A stretch of 64,000 nucleotides of DNA, from contig CM034243.1 of assembly GCA_019916065.1 (NCBI GenBank), forward strand, positions 24,144,147 to 24,208,146, in the 5' to 3' direction. A program made the translations under genes and the position numbers. Under the pieces are notes generated by a model that saw only the letters and a program-made list of their open reading frames with translations, was not told the DNA's origin and made no database searches. Positions within the stretch are counted from its first letter, which is position 1. The number at the start of each line of letters is the position of its first letter. This document shows, one piece after another, positions 9,980 through 21,424 of this stretch. The DNA is from Vitellaria paradoxa. Taxonomy: Eukaryota > Streptophyta > Magnoliopsida > Ericales > Sapotaceae.

Positions 9980-10984
9980 TTAGTAAAAATTTTATTTGTA
10001 ATTTTAATTTTAAATTTAAATTGGTAAAATTGACTAAATTAATAACAATTAAACTTGTCAAAGTTTGTATTAAGTTTTTATTGTCACAATTTTTAACAAT
10101 TATAATTTTTATTTATTTTAACAGTTATAATTGTTGTAATTTTTAATAATTCTAATCTTATAATTTTTTAATTAAAACTCCCAAATAACAAAAATTTAGT
10201 TATACGCTATAGATAAAATGTATTATTTTAAAATATGTTTTTAAATTTAATTTTATGAATTAAAAAAATATAATTTATAGTCTAACTTTATAATATTAAG
10301 CCCTAGTTGGTTATGTTTTTATTTTTTGTCTTTCTATTTATATTAGAAAATTTTGTAAATTATCAATAAAAATATATTTGTTAAATCTATTTACATTATT
10401 TTAGTTTTTCAAAAAAATAAAAAATTAAACAAAAAAACGTAAATAAAAAAATGTGCTTTCATTGTTTTTTAATATCTGTTGCAAACATTTTGTGAATTCT
10501 AATACTTTGTCTATTTTTCTTACATCATATTAAAATAAATTATTTTATTCAAATATTTTATTACACTAAATTATTTTTAGTGTAATAATATAATTAAATT
10601 AAATTAATTAAATTAAATTGGTTAATTTAATTAATTGGGAATATATCATTAAAAATTTTTAAATAAATCATAAAATAAATTATATTAATTTACTTTAATT
10701 TAATAAATAATTTAGCAAATATAAATTATTTTATTAAATTGTTTTAAATAAATAATATAATTAAAATCTTAGCATTCAGTTGTCTAAAATTAGCTTTGGT
10801 CTAAAACAGTTGATCAAGAAATGCTTTGGAGTCTCCATCTAGCATTATTACATTGGACTGTACATTATATAGAAGAGTCAAACAACACACAGCTCAACAA
10901 GGCCACTTTGGTTGACAACGTGGACAGATTTTCACATATAATCAAATTGGTTCGATTACCATTAAGTTTAAACCTCAAGACCTG
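9980..10984. other. AT-rich non-coding stretch
   Basis: About 1 kb of extremely AT-rich DNA (many runs of A/T, repeated aattaaatt) without credible coding frames. It separates the right 704-bp repeat from the MIP2-like gene fragment. Confidence 0.5.
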
Positions 10985-11460
10985 TGACCTCATGCCTTTG
11001 TGTGATTCAAGCCATAGGTATAAGCTAACATCAACGCATCCTTCAAAATATGCTTCTTCTCCAACTTCACTGATTCAGTAAGGGAGAAAACAACTCAGTC
11101 AATGTAATTGATGTCCCCAGACAAAAAGCGTGTGGCTTCAACCCCAGGAATTAGTTGCTCCAACACTGTAGAATGATCTGAGGAAGACAATAAGGCAAAA
11201 CACATTATATACATATATAAATTGTGCTGACACTAATTACCCAAAAAAAAAAAAAAAAAAATTGTGCTGACACTTACCTCTGAGTAAGACAGACTGGAAG
11301 CTGAGAAAAAAATATTCTCTTACAGCTTGAATACCAAGATTTTCTGCCTTATCTGTTGCCAAAGCAACAGAAGCAGTACCTTTTAAATAATTCCTTGCAA
11401 GTGAAAATTTCCCAGCTTTCAGCAGACCCTTGCAAAACTCCATCAACATGTACTCTTGGT
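10985..11460 (-). pseudogene. MIP2: MIP2/NBAS (Sec39-domain) gene fragment, two exons
   Basis: Upstream exon 11460-11278 (acceptor TTTTCTAG, donor GTAAGTG) encodes EYMLMEFCKGLLKAGKFSLARNYLKG and continues to AENLGIQAVREYFF, a signature of the plant MAG2-interacting protein 2/NBAS family. MIP2 works in Golgi-to-ER retrograde tethering. Exon 11177 to about 10985 (acceptor TTCCTCAG) encodes LEQLIPGVEATRFLSGD and SLTESVKLEKKHILKDALMLAYTYGLNHTK, from much further along the same protein as I recall it. The intervening few hundred residues are absent, so exons have been deleted between them. A run of seven Ts (one too many for the family frame) shifts exon 1, and an in-frame TGA follows NYID in the second. 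It shares orientation with the SWIB fragment upstream of it. Confidence 0.8.
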
Positions 11461-11539
11461 CTAGAAAAGGAAAAGAGAGGTGCTCATGAGTGGAAAGTTC
11501 ACTCTGATGAAGAGATTCTTAGACCTTGCCAAGCCTAAG

Positions 11540-11673
11540 GCAAGTCCCATAAAGGATAAATTGAGGAGATAATCACATTCTTATGGAGATGTTGGGTTCC
11601 TTGATCGCCTAAACAGATCAACACATCAATAGCCTGCCATCGTGCATGTGTTGTCCATAGCACTGATGCCTGA
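11540..11673 (-). other. Exon-like coding remnant, unassigned
   Basis: On the minus strand after an acceptor-like CATTTAG, one frame reads ASVLWTTHARWQAIDVLICL then GDQGTQHLHKNVI with natural codon composition before reaching a stop. I do not recognise the family. It lies between the MIP2 and SWIB fragments and may be a third captured gene piece or another MIP2 exon. Confidence 0.35.
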
Positions 11674-12357
11674 CTAAATGTCATTTAAAATTACTTATGG
11701 GCTGCCTGAGTGCATGAGGAAAGAGGGGAAAAAGCCTTAAGAAATCAAAACAAAAGCAATTTTATGCCTACCTAAAATTCAAAAGCCATATGTGGAATGG
11801 CAAACTAAAAAGAATGGCAGATACAACTTCATTGCACACAGTGACTTTCAATCTATTATGGTTGAACCGTATTGAAGCGATGGGAAACATTAGGGAATAG
11901 CAATCTGTGGAACTTAATGTTCATATCTGGGTCTGATAGTTTATATCAATGAATTTCTATGGGTCCTTTGCCAATTTGATGGTCCCAGCATTATGTACCT
12001 TGAGCAGAAGTTAGAAAACCAAAGAGACAAGGAAAAAACAAATAATTTCAAAAAAATAACTGGAAACAAAATTGTGCAAATAGACACAACAAATATTTAG
12101 TAAATATACTAACCAGTCTCCTTGATCAAATGTTGTCATCTCTGAAATAGATGATGGCGCGTCCACATCTCACTTATACCCGATGCAGTAATGCTTGCAC
12201 ATCCAAAAAGCTCTTGAAGCTTTGCATCACATAAAATCATCATAGAATTTGGAGGACCTTGGAGGTGAAATAAAAAAAAGGTTGATAAAGTTATAGAGCA
12301 ACACTGACTACCATAATTTTACCAACCATTAACCCTCAAGACCAAATATAGTAACAT

Positions 12358-12584
12358 AAAATTACAAAAGCAACTACCCGCACGGGTTAGCTCAGTGGAG
12401 TAGGGGCCGGCTTGGAGAGTGGGCATGCTTCCCACGTCTCGGGTTCGAATCCCTTCTTGGGCGCTCGGTCTTATCGGTGGGCGTGTCTTGCGGGGTGGTG
12501 CGCTCGCCCGGAGGTTTTACTCGCGACGGTTCACCGGCGAAAGATTTCCTTCGTATCAAAAAAAAAAATTACAAAAGCAACTAC
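12358..12584 (+). mobile_element. tRNA-derived SINE with target-site duplication
   Basis: The body at 12378-12567 starts with a tRNA-like head. It has an A box (GGTTAGCTCAGTGG, about 12384-12397) and a B box (GGGTTCGAATCCC, about 12440-12452), then a tRNA-unrelated GC-rich body and an A-tail. The flanks repeat exactly (ATTACAAAAGCAACTAC, up to 20 bp with leading As) at 12358-12377 and 12565-12584, so it was inserted by LINE-type target-primed reverse transcription. It lies in an intron of the SWIB fragment. No open reading frame is expected. Confidence 0.93.
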
Positions 12585-13048
12585 TTCTTGTGAAAATCTC
12601 AGAATAGGGGAGAAGTAGCATAAGAAGAAGATATCCCCTAATTGACAATTTAAAATATATATATATATATATAGAATAAAATTGGACCTATGGCTACATT
12701 CATAAGGGCTTATTTGTGCAATCTTGTCCCCAACAATTAAATATTTTTTAGACATGATCACAGGATGTTTATGTTCCAAATTATTTTAAAAATTACCAGT
12801 CAATACACACAAGAAGCTTTTTTATCCACTTGGTGCCCGGAAAATTTGTGATTCAACTTTACCTACAGCCATTTTTCCAGAAATACAAGGTCATCACATC
12901 TTTCTCACTGCATCAGTCCAAAATTTATTTCACATATATCCACCTCATGGTCCCTTCAACTAGGAACAATCAGCCCAACTTACAAACAAACTACAGAATT
13001 GCCTTGTGTGGAGCACACGTGTGAACGTGATTGAAACCCTAGCATTTT

Positions 13049-13098
<50 letters not shown>
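13049..13098. repeat. Compound (TG)n(AG)n microsatellite
   Basis: An uninterrupted TG run followed by an AG run, about 50 bp in total, in the intron of the SWIB fragment. Confidence 0.95.
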
Positions 13099-13099
<1 letters not shown>

Positions 13100-14829
13100 C
13101 CACAGGTGCAACTTAAATTTAAATGTCTACCTTTTATATCACTTTTGTTAAGGAAAATAGCAAGAAAATTAAACGAAAATTCAAAAGATACTTAAAAATG
13201 GTAGAGCTAATTATTAATATTAATTGGCCCATATACAGATATTATATGCTGTCATTATAATAGATGCTCCGCTTCTTCATGTTCAAACACATTCCAGAAC
13301 TTTTCTTTGTAAATTTCCTCCCAGAGATCACTAAGGAAGACATCTGTGTACACTTTTTAATGTAAAATTGACTTCTTTTCCATCGTTCTCAAATTCCCAC
13401 AAGAGGCAAGGTATTGAGCAAGCATAACTCATTAAAAAAATAAAATTATCATCTGACAAAGCTTGAGATGAGTCAAAAGAAACCTCTTCCCTACCAACCC
13501 ACATAACAAGAAGATAAAAACAAAACCAACTCTAGAGCATGCAACTGTACTGGACATATTTCTCAAAATCAAGTAATTGTAGGCAATAAACCTTCCATAT
13601 CGAGATGAAATTTTAACTGAATAAATTGCACTAACCCTTGTTTGGTTACCCACCTCAAGTTGGTTGACCTTTATGTATTCCCATACATGCCTCATGACCT
13701 CGGACTATAGCATCTCCCTTCCACTAGTGCCAAAAAACTTTGCAAGTGCTTCAGATATTATCACAATTGGACCAGATTCAGCACTTTTTGTCTCTGATTC
13801 CACATCAACTTTTGCTTTCTTAGAATTTTGACCTTCTGATTCTGAGAGCATCAAAATAATTCAGTACGTAAACCTCACAGGATCACCGGTAGCAAAAACA
13901 AACACATAAATGAACAAAGCTACCAAAAGTAACAATATACCAACAGATACCTACTTGTAGGTTCAAGAGGAAGGATGTGCTTAGCTAGCAACTTGTTCAC
14001 CTTGAACATGTCAGTACAGTCTGTCTCAAACACCAAACGCAGTTCATCATTACAAATTATCTTTCTTTTGTTACTTGGGTCTTGAAGATTGTTTTTCCTT
14101 ATATAAGCCCACAGTTGCTTCACAATCTGAACCAAACAGAATGCAGCTTCAAAAGGAAAAATGTTCAAAAAAATAAAAAAATAACCAGATTTCTGCAGAA
14201 TGAATTCATACATGCCTGGTTGTAATTTTTGAACTCTTAGTTACATTGTGCCATGCATAATGAGACATTAGAATCCCACAAAAGAAGACTGTGAGAATCC
14301 CACTCAAGTGTAACAGCTGCAGCAAGTACCAAAAATGTGGATAAATACACAAGAAGTGTGAATTCTTTGAGCATTTTTATATGAAACAATCGTATGAAGT
14401 TGCAACTATTACTTAATTCCTAAACATGCAAACTCCTTTAATTAATTTCAAATGCCAAAATTGCCCCCATAAAAAAAGGGGAAAAAAAGTATCAACTTTC
14501 ACATACTACTATTAGGTCCATGGGTAAGAATGTGAGATTAATCATATGTTGTTTTTCCTCACAGCTTCCATAAATTATGTAGTTCTGTGTTTTAATGTTT
14601 TTGATAGCTCTCTGTTTGTTTTGTTCAACAGTATACATAATCAGTACAGCAAAAAAAAAAAAAAAAAGGGCAGATCCCTGATCCCTAAAATAAATTCATC
14701 ATCTTCCCAAAAACAAATTCATCATCTTCAAATACAGTCACAGAACAAAGGATTCACCAAATCAACAGAATACAATCACATTTTCACTTTGAAAACCTAA
14801 ATCAACAGAATACAGCCACAATTACATAA

Positions 14830-15190
14830 TGTTACCCGTTGTGAACCAACTGTAGGGTTGAGCTGCAAGAGTGAGACAATGTGGGCGCAAGAGTTGAGCG
14901 ACAGAGCTGACAGAGTGTGCCGTGCCGCTGCCGGAGACGCCGATGAGTCGCTACCGTCGAGAGCAGTGAGACACAGTGAGGGAGAGACCGAGATTGTGAG
15001 AGTGACAGATTGAGACCGAGTGAGAGAGACTGTGAGAGATGTGGGGTTTTGAAGACCGAAGAAAAGCCGCTGCCGGAGACGCCCATGAGTCGCTACCGTC
15101 GAGAGCTGTGAGACACAGTGAGGGAGAGAGCGAGATTGTGAGAGTGACAGATTGAGAACGAGTGAGAGAGACTGTGAGAGATGTGGGTTT
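14830..15190 (-). repeat. CT-rich first-exon-like segment with a 142-bp tandem duplication
   Basis: A block starting GCCGCTGCCGGAGACGCC at about 14924 recurs at about 15066 with a period of 142 bp and roughly 95% identity, including ATGAGTCGCTACCGTCGAGAG and GTGAGAGATGTGGG. On the minus strand this resembles a 5' leader for the SWIB fragment, with a donor-like ACGGGTAACA near 14836. No start codon is supported. Confidence 0.65.
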
Positions 15191-15608
15191 AAAAAGACGG
15201 AAGAAAAGACGCGTTTACGTAGCGCGGTTTATCAGCAACAACCGCTATCTCAAATCGCGATTTATCCGAGAAATCATATCGTGGTTCTTCTAATCGCCGA
15301 GCTCCGTAACCGTTATTTGAAAATGCGGTTCCTCGTTAACCGCATTTTTCAAAATTGTTTCTTTTCCGCTATAATTGTAGATTTTGTTCCTGAAACATCA
15401 ATAAAGTTTTCATTTGGTTTGTAATTTTTTTTAAAAAAATTTTATAAATTTCTGTTAATTTTATATCATATCAAATTTTTTCTTTCATTGTACATATTAC
15501 GAACTTTTAATTTATCTCAATTTATCTCACTTTTTCTTACTATAAACGAAGCCAAAACAAAAAAAAGGTCCCATTTGTTGGGTCCCGATAGCCTCTTTTC
15601 CGGTAGTG
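15191..15608 (+). mobile_element. CACTA-type 3' terminus with subterminal repeats
   Basis: Ends CTTTTCCGGTAGTG, the reverse complement of a CACTACCGGAAAAG terminus, as in plant En/Spm (CACTA) elements. The preceding 400 bp hold short degenerate motifs in both orientations (AACCGCTAT, AAATCGCGAT, AACCGCATTT) typical of CACTA subterminal regions. No matching CACTACCGG start was found to the left in this window, so its extent is unknown. The SWIB and MIP2 fragments could lie inside it. Confidence 0.55.
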
Positions 15609-15723
15609 CTTGTAATCGAAATTTTGTACAACGGAAATTTTGATTTTGACGGATTCAAGATTGGACGGATTTTTTTTTTTAATCCTGAAGGTGTTTTTGC
15701 AAACGACGATATCTTATTTTCAT
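15609..15723. other. Unassigned junction between CACTA end and copia remnant
   Basis: 115 bp with no recognisable domain. It could be a leftover of the copia 5' region or host DNA. Confidence 0.3.
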
Positions 15724-18092
15724 GAAGTGGTAAAAAGTATTTTATTATTTTTATCGATGATTGTACAAGATATTGCTATGTGTATTTGCTAAGAAGCAAA
15801 GATGAAGCATTAGAAATGTTTATACAATATAAAAATGAAGTTGAGAACCAACTTAGCAGGAAAATTAAAATGCTAAGAAGTGATAGAGGTGGTGAATATG
15901 ACTCACCATTTGCACAAATTTGTGCTGAACATGGCATTATTCATCAAACAACTGCACCTTACGCACCTCAGTAAAATGGTATTGCTGAGTGTAAGAATAG
16001 AACTTTAAAAGAGATGATGAATGCTATGTTAATAAGTTCTGGTTCACCCCAGAATTTGTGGGGGGAAGCTTTGTTTTTCACAAATTATGTTCTCAACAAA
16101 ATACCCTATAAAAAATTGGATAAAACTCCTTATGAATTATGGAAAGGTTGAGAACCTAACTATAAATTCTTGAGTGTGAGGGTGTCTAGCTAAGGTCGCA
16201 ATTCCAACTCCTAAAAAGACTAAAATTGGACATAAAACTATTGATTGTATATTTATTGGATATGTTCATAACAGTAGTGCATATCGGTTTTTTGTACATA
16301 GGTCTGATAATTCTGAGATACATGAGAATACTATTATTGAGTCTGCGAATGCATCATTCTTTGAGAATATATTTCCTTATAAACCTACACAAGAATTAAG
16401 TTCTCTCAAAAGAACTTATGAAAGTGTAGTTAGAAATGAGCAAGACACAGGGTCTTTGGAAAAAGAAAATGAAGATGAACCTAGACGAAGTAAACGGGCA
16501 AGGACTAGCAAATCCTTTGTCCTGATTTTTTAACATTTTTGTTAGAAAAAGAACCTCAGAGTTTCAAGGAAGCAATGTTTACTCTTGAAGCTCCTTTATG
16601 GAAAAAAGCCATTGACAGTGATATTGAATCTATCATTAATAACCACACTTGGGAACTGGGGGATCTTCCACCAGGGAGCAAACCCTTAGGTTATAAATGG
16701 ATCTTCAAGAGGAAGATGAAAGCTGATGGATCCATTGATAAATACAAGGCAAGACTTGTGGTCAAAAGCTACAAACAAAAAAAGGGAGTAGATTACTTTG
16801 ACACATATTCACCTGTTACAAGAATAACATCCATTCGTATGTTAATTGCTTCTGCAGCATCGCATAACCTTAAAATACATCAAATGGATGTGAAAATGGC
16901 ATTTTTGAATGGGAAATTGAATGAGGAAATCTATATGGAACAACCTGAGGGGTTTGTGGTTCTAGGCCAAGAAAATAAGGCATGTAAACTTGTTAAGTTA
17001 GTTTATGGACTTAAACAAGCACCTAAACAATGGCATGAAAAATTTGACAATGTTATGATGTCAAATAATTTTCACATTAATGAATGTGATAAATGTGTTT
17101 ATGTGAAAAACATATCAAATGAATATGTCATTGTATGTCTCTATGTGGATGATATGATTATCATAGGTAGCAATAATGATATCATTAAAGCTACTAAGAA
17201 AATGTTGGCTAGTAAGTTCGACGCGAAAGACTTAGGTGTTGCGGATGTTATACTTGGGGTTAAAATCACCAAAACATCTGATGGATATGCTTTATCTCAA
17301 TCACATTATATTAAGCAAATACTTGATAAATTTATTAAAGATGATAGCAATATTGCACGAACACCTGTTGATATGAATCTTCATCTCACAAAGAATACTG
17401 GAAATTGTATATCACAATTGGAATATTCTCGGATAATAGATAGTTTAATGTATCTCATGAACTGCACTCGTCTAGATATTGCCTACTCAGTAAGTAAATT
17501 GAGTAGATACATCAGTAATCCAGGGGTAGATCACTAGAAAGCAATAGTTAGAGTACTTAGATATCTAAGATATACTTCTAAGTATGAGTTGCACTGTACA
17601 AGATATCTAGCTGTACTAGAAAGATACAGTGATGCTAACTGGATTCCTGATAGTAAAGACACCAAGTCCACTAGTGGATATGTGTTTACACTCGGAGGTG
17701 AAGCTATTTCATGGAAATCTTCTAAACAAACATGTATAGCCAGATCTACTATGGAATCTGAGTTCATAGCATAAGATAAGGCTGGAGAAAAAGCTAAGTG
17801 GCTTTGTAACTTTTTAAAGGATATGCCCATGTGGCCAAAACCTGTGTCTGCTATTTGCATACATTGTGATAGTCAATCAGCAATAGGAAGGGTACATAAT
17901 AATATGTATAACAGTAAGTCACGACATATATGTCGTAGACACAATACCGTGAGACAGTTGATCTCTAATGGAATAATATCCATTGATTATGTAAGATCAA
18001 AGGATAATATTGCTGATCCTTTACCTAAGGGCTTAACTAGAGATCAAGTTTATAATTCATCAAGGGGAATGGGTTTAAAGCCTATAAATTGA
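15724..18092 (+). pseudogene. Copia pol remnant (integrase, RT, RNase H)
   Basis: Integrase motifs include LRSDRGGEY and the C-terminal APQ-stop-NGIAE, where CAA has become TAA. The longest open part, 16539-17537, is the reverse transcriptase, with WELGDLPPGSKPLGYKWIFK, QMDVKMAFLNG, YGLKQAPKQWHEKF and the catalytic CLYVDDMIIIG. The RNase H follows with [19 protein letters not shown] and ends near RSKDNIADPLPKGL. Stops at about 15972, 16149, 17535 and 17772 mostly match single transitions at Gln, Arg or Trp codons. Such a pol would synthesise and insert cDNA, but this copy cannot. Confidence 0.92.
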
Positions 18093-18677
18093 GAATCACC
18101 ACAATAGCAACCCAACCTAGTTGACTGGAGATCCCAAGATCTAGGTTCAAAGGGACAACCGAATTGTGGGGGCCCTCGTTGAGATCACTAAGGAATTAAT
18201 TCCTCTACCATTTCCTATGATAAAATGAATAGTGATGACCCGAACTGTGTATTAGGATAAGCTTTGCTTTTAATGATCCTTATATCTTAGAAATCCAAGT
18301 GGGGTATGACAGGATACTCTTAATAAGAGATCACCTATATTGAGTGTGAAGGAACCACTTCTATGAGAATGGATAAGGCTACATTCTTTAGAGCACTCAA
18401 TGAAATTACGAGGCATGTCCAGGGCCAAAATGGACAGAATTAAAAGAACCAAACTTTGTCGGAAAGGAGCTGTGTGAATATTATTGTCTTGGTTTATACA
18501 AAAACTGAATAGTTCAAGACATCAAGTTCACTAGTTAGCAAATAAACCCGATAATATCTCACTAGGGAAGGTTCAAAACCAAAAGCTACCTATCCTGATA
18601 CGGTAACTTTCCATTTGTACTCTATGTCGAGTCTCTATCTGCACTTTCATTTCAGCCATTTAATTCATGTGGGGGAT

Positions 18678-19347
18678 TGTTGGAATTCATGGTTTTAACT
18701 ATGAATTTTTATAAACTTTAAGCCAATATTTATGTGGAGTCCATATATTATTAATTATGGATCAAATGTGGAATTAATATAACTATGTAAGAATATTAAT
18801 TCCATGTATTCTCATGTTCAAAACCATGAATTATGTAAATGAAAATTGGCTTCAAAGTGAGAACTAAAGTGGGCCTGAATAAATTTTGGGCTTAAATGAT
18901 CTCATTTTGGATTTTGGGCTTAGATAATTCTGTGGCCCATTAGCCGAATCTAATTATTAGCCCAATCCAAATATTGTTTCTCCAAAACTATGTCATTTTG
19001 GAGTATCTCTTCCTAAGAGACATGTCTGTTCTATGAATAAATAGCCCTCTTCATGAATGGTGGTGTTTATTCTTCCAATAGACATGACTAATGGCTTCTG
19101 TTTAAACCTTCATTCTTGCATAAAAAATAGTTAGATTTTTTGCATTAAAACTATTGTATACAAGGATTTTTAGCATTAAAAACTTTTGCATACAAAGAGT
19201 ACAAGCAGATTTTGGTTCGTAAGAACACACAAATTGTTGTTTCCTTTTGTGTGTATGTGTGATCATTCTATCCTGGGAGACTGACGTCCGTTAAAACTAG
19301 AAGCCTTGTAGGGGGCAAATTCAGTCTTAAGGAGATAGTGTCCAACA
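18678..19347 (+). repeat. 3' LTR of the truncated copia element
   Basis: 670 bp, starts TGTTGG and ends CCAACA, preceded by a purine tract. No second copy is present in the window. Confidence 0.8.
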
Positions 19348-19401
19348 CTAGGTTTGATCAAAGTGCTTCTAAAATTTCACTAAAAATTGTAAGTTTTATT
19401 T

Positions 19402-21424
19402 TTAATTTTTTTTCTCCAAAATAGTGACTGATTTGACTAATTTTGCCAACAATAAGTTACTACCAAACCATACGCTGCGGGGCCAATGGCATCTGAATAA
19501 TGGGTGCCATGGGGCAATTAGGATCTCTGGTGCATTTCCTTTTGGCAAGGTTAGCTCGAGTGGGGAGAAAATTTGTTGCAGCTTTCCATATAAAATGTCT
19601 GATCTTTGGCAGGGTGTTAAGGCTCCAAATAGCATTCCATAATTTCAAGGAGGGGCTTTTAGAGGGATCGAGATCAAATGTGGGTTTCTTCTTGAGATTT
19701 GACAATATAAGAATTGGTGAAATGCCAAATAAGATAGTCCTATGCATTCTACCTCCAAGAGATGGGTGTATGGGAGATTGTTTTGGCTTTATTTTCAGTA
19801 AAGAGGTTTTGGATGGCAGGGAGGTTTCATTGATGTGCGTGTTCAAAAACAAGATCCTTAACCTTAGAGATGGTGCAATTGGGGGGTTTTGGGGAGAGGA
19901 CATGGAATAAATTTGAAGTGGGGAGCCACTTACCCTCCCTGATATAGATGTTGGCTCCTGAAGCTATGTTCTATCGGAGCCTAAAGTCTAGCAAGTCTCA
20001 GCCATGGCATAGGCTACTCCATGCCTAGAAGGCTTTGTTACTCTTTTTTGCTTTTACTGGGGATGTGTTGGGAAAATAGATGCCCTTCAGAAGTTTGGCC
20101 CACAATTGATCAGGTTGCTCAATTAACCTCCAGTATTATTTAGCTAGTAGATCTAAATTAAAGCAATCCATATCCCTAAAGCCCATGCTACTATAAGCTT
20201 GAGCAGATGAGAGCTTTTCTCATTTGTACTAGTGGATTTTGCTACTCTCTAAATAGTCTTCCCACCAAAAATTACATATAGCTGAGTTGATTTGGTTACA
20301 CAAGGTGGAAGGGAGCTTAAAGCACATCATTGCATATGAAGGAACAGTTTAGGCAACAACCTTGATAGAAACCTCATTACCTACAGGAGACAAAAGGCTG
20401 TTTTTCCAACTTGAAATCTTATTTATAACTTTTTCCTTGATAAAGTAGAGCATTTCAATCTTTGACTTGCCCCAGTTAGGTAGGAGGCCAAGATATTTAG
20501 ATTTGGGTTCCATGAGCTTCATTCCTATAAGGTGGAGGAGTCCATATTTGGTTTGATCAGTGGAGTTAGGGGAAAAGTAGATAGAGGATTTTTGGTAGAC
20601 CAGAGGCATAAAAAAATCATGAAGTAAATTAAGAAGGTAACTACATTCCAGTGTGTTAGCATTGAGAAAAAGAAAAGAGTCATTTGTGAATAGCAGATGA
20701 CTAGGGGTAAAATTTCTTGATTCGGATGCCCGGGAGGCTGCTAGTTGACATGGCTTTTTTCAAGGATGAAGAGAGAGCTTCAGTAGCTATTAAAAATTAG
20801 AATGGAGAGAGTGGGTCACCTTGCTTAAGGCTTTTTTTAGGCTTGAAAGTGCAGCAACTATTCCTAGTAATAAGGACGGAATAATTAATTATTCGGATGC
20901 ATTAGGAGATCTATTGAATCCAAGTGTTCCCAAAACCCATCTTCTTTATGGTTTCCTCTAAAAAATCCCAACATACTCTATCGAAGGCTTTACTCAGGTC
21001 TAGTTTCATTGCCATGGTATATTTTTTTCCTTTCCTCTTGTGCTTTAAATAGTGGAAGAGCTTATGAGCAACAATGACATTGTCTTATAAATGTCCACCT
21101 TCTATGAAGGCAGATTGGGATTCAGAAATAAGAAGGGTCATCACTAGCCTGAGCCTATTGGCAGAGACCTTGGAGATGATTTTATAGGTAAAGTTGCAAG
21201 GGCTTATAGATCTGTACTTGGCAATGGATTCAGGCGAAAGGGTTTTAGGTATGAGAACAATGTTAGTATGATTGAGCTTTTTAAGGAGGGAGCCTTTGGC
21301 AAAGAAATCCTTTACTGTTGCTAAGATATTTGGACCTACGGTGTCCCGTGAGTAGAGATAGAAAAGCCCAGGAAAGCCATTAGGACCTGGGGCTTGAAGG
21401 GAGACAAGTTAGGAGATAGCTCTA
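19402..21424 (-). pseudogene. LINE ORF2: RT C-terminal part and zinc-binding domain
   Basis: Begins (minus strand) at the solo-LTR insertion point with LQAPGPNGFPGLFYLYSRDT, the RT segment before the catalytic region. It includes the thumb-like LGLLPNWGKSKIEMLYFIKE and ISSWKNSLLSPVGNEVSIK (about 20500-20350). It ends with the zf-RVT domain (SLKLWNAIWSLNTLPKIRHF, then ANLAKRKCTRDPNCP, about 19650-19530; tail to ARVWFGS-like WPRSVWFGSNLLLAK). Many stops and frame changes. Confidence 0.8.

Larger units (their letters stand above)
12150..14126 (-). pseudogene. SWIB-domain (UAF30/spp27-like) gene fragment
   Basis: Three exons on the minus strand. Exon 14126-13951 encodes a SWIB core, VKQLWAYIRKNNLQDPSNKR then KIICNDELRLVF and NKLLAKHILPLEPT. 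Exon 13841-13654 encodes a Ser/Lys linker and the start of a second SWIB domain (SEALAKFFGTSGREML, then EVMRHVWEYIKVNQLE). Exon 12257 to about 12150 encodes its end (NSMMILCDAKLQELFGC, then RHHLFQR). Two SWIB domains in tandem is the usual plant UAF30-like layout. These are nuclear proteins linked to chromatin or RNA polymerase I factors. An in-frame TAG at 13707-13705 replaces an expected Gln (CAG), and the start of the third exon is off by about one base. The intron between exons 2 and 3 holds a SINE. It is decayed and perhaps captured by a transposon. Confidence 0.85.
15724..19347 (+). mobile_element. 5'-truncated Ty1-copia retrotransposon with 3' LTR
   Basis: Starts inside the integrase core and runs through reverse transcriptase and RNase H to a polypurine tract (GGGGGAT, 18671-18677) and a 3' LTR (18678-19347, TGTTGGAATTC...GTGTCCAACA). 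The 5' LTR, gag and protease are missing. It directly precedes the LINE 3' end. With one LTR only, no target duplication can be paired. Confidence 0.9.

Noticed and set aside
12378..12452. A genuine tRNA gene
   Set aside because: The A and B boxes are present, but no matching acceptor stem or anticodon arm was found. The sequence runs into a GC-rich body, an A-tail and a direct target duplication, so it is a SINE head.
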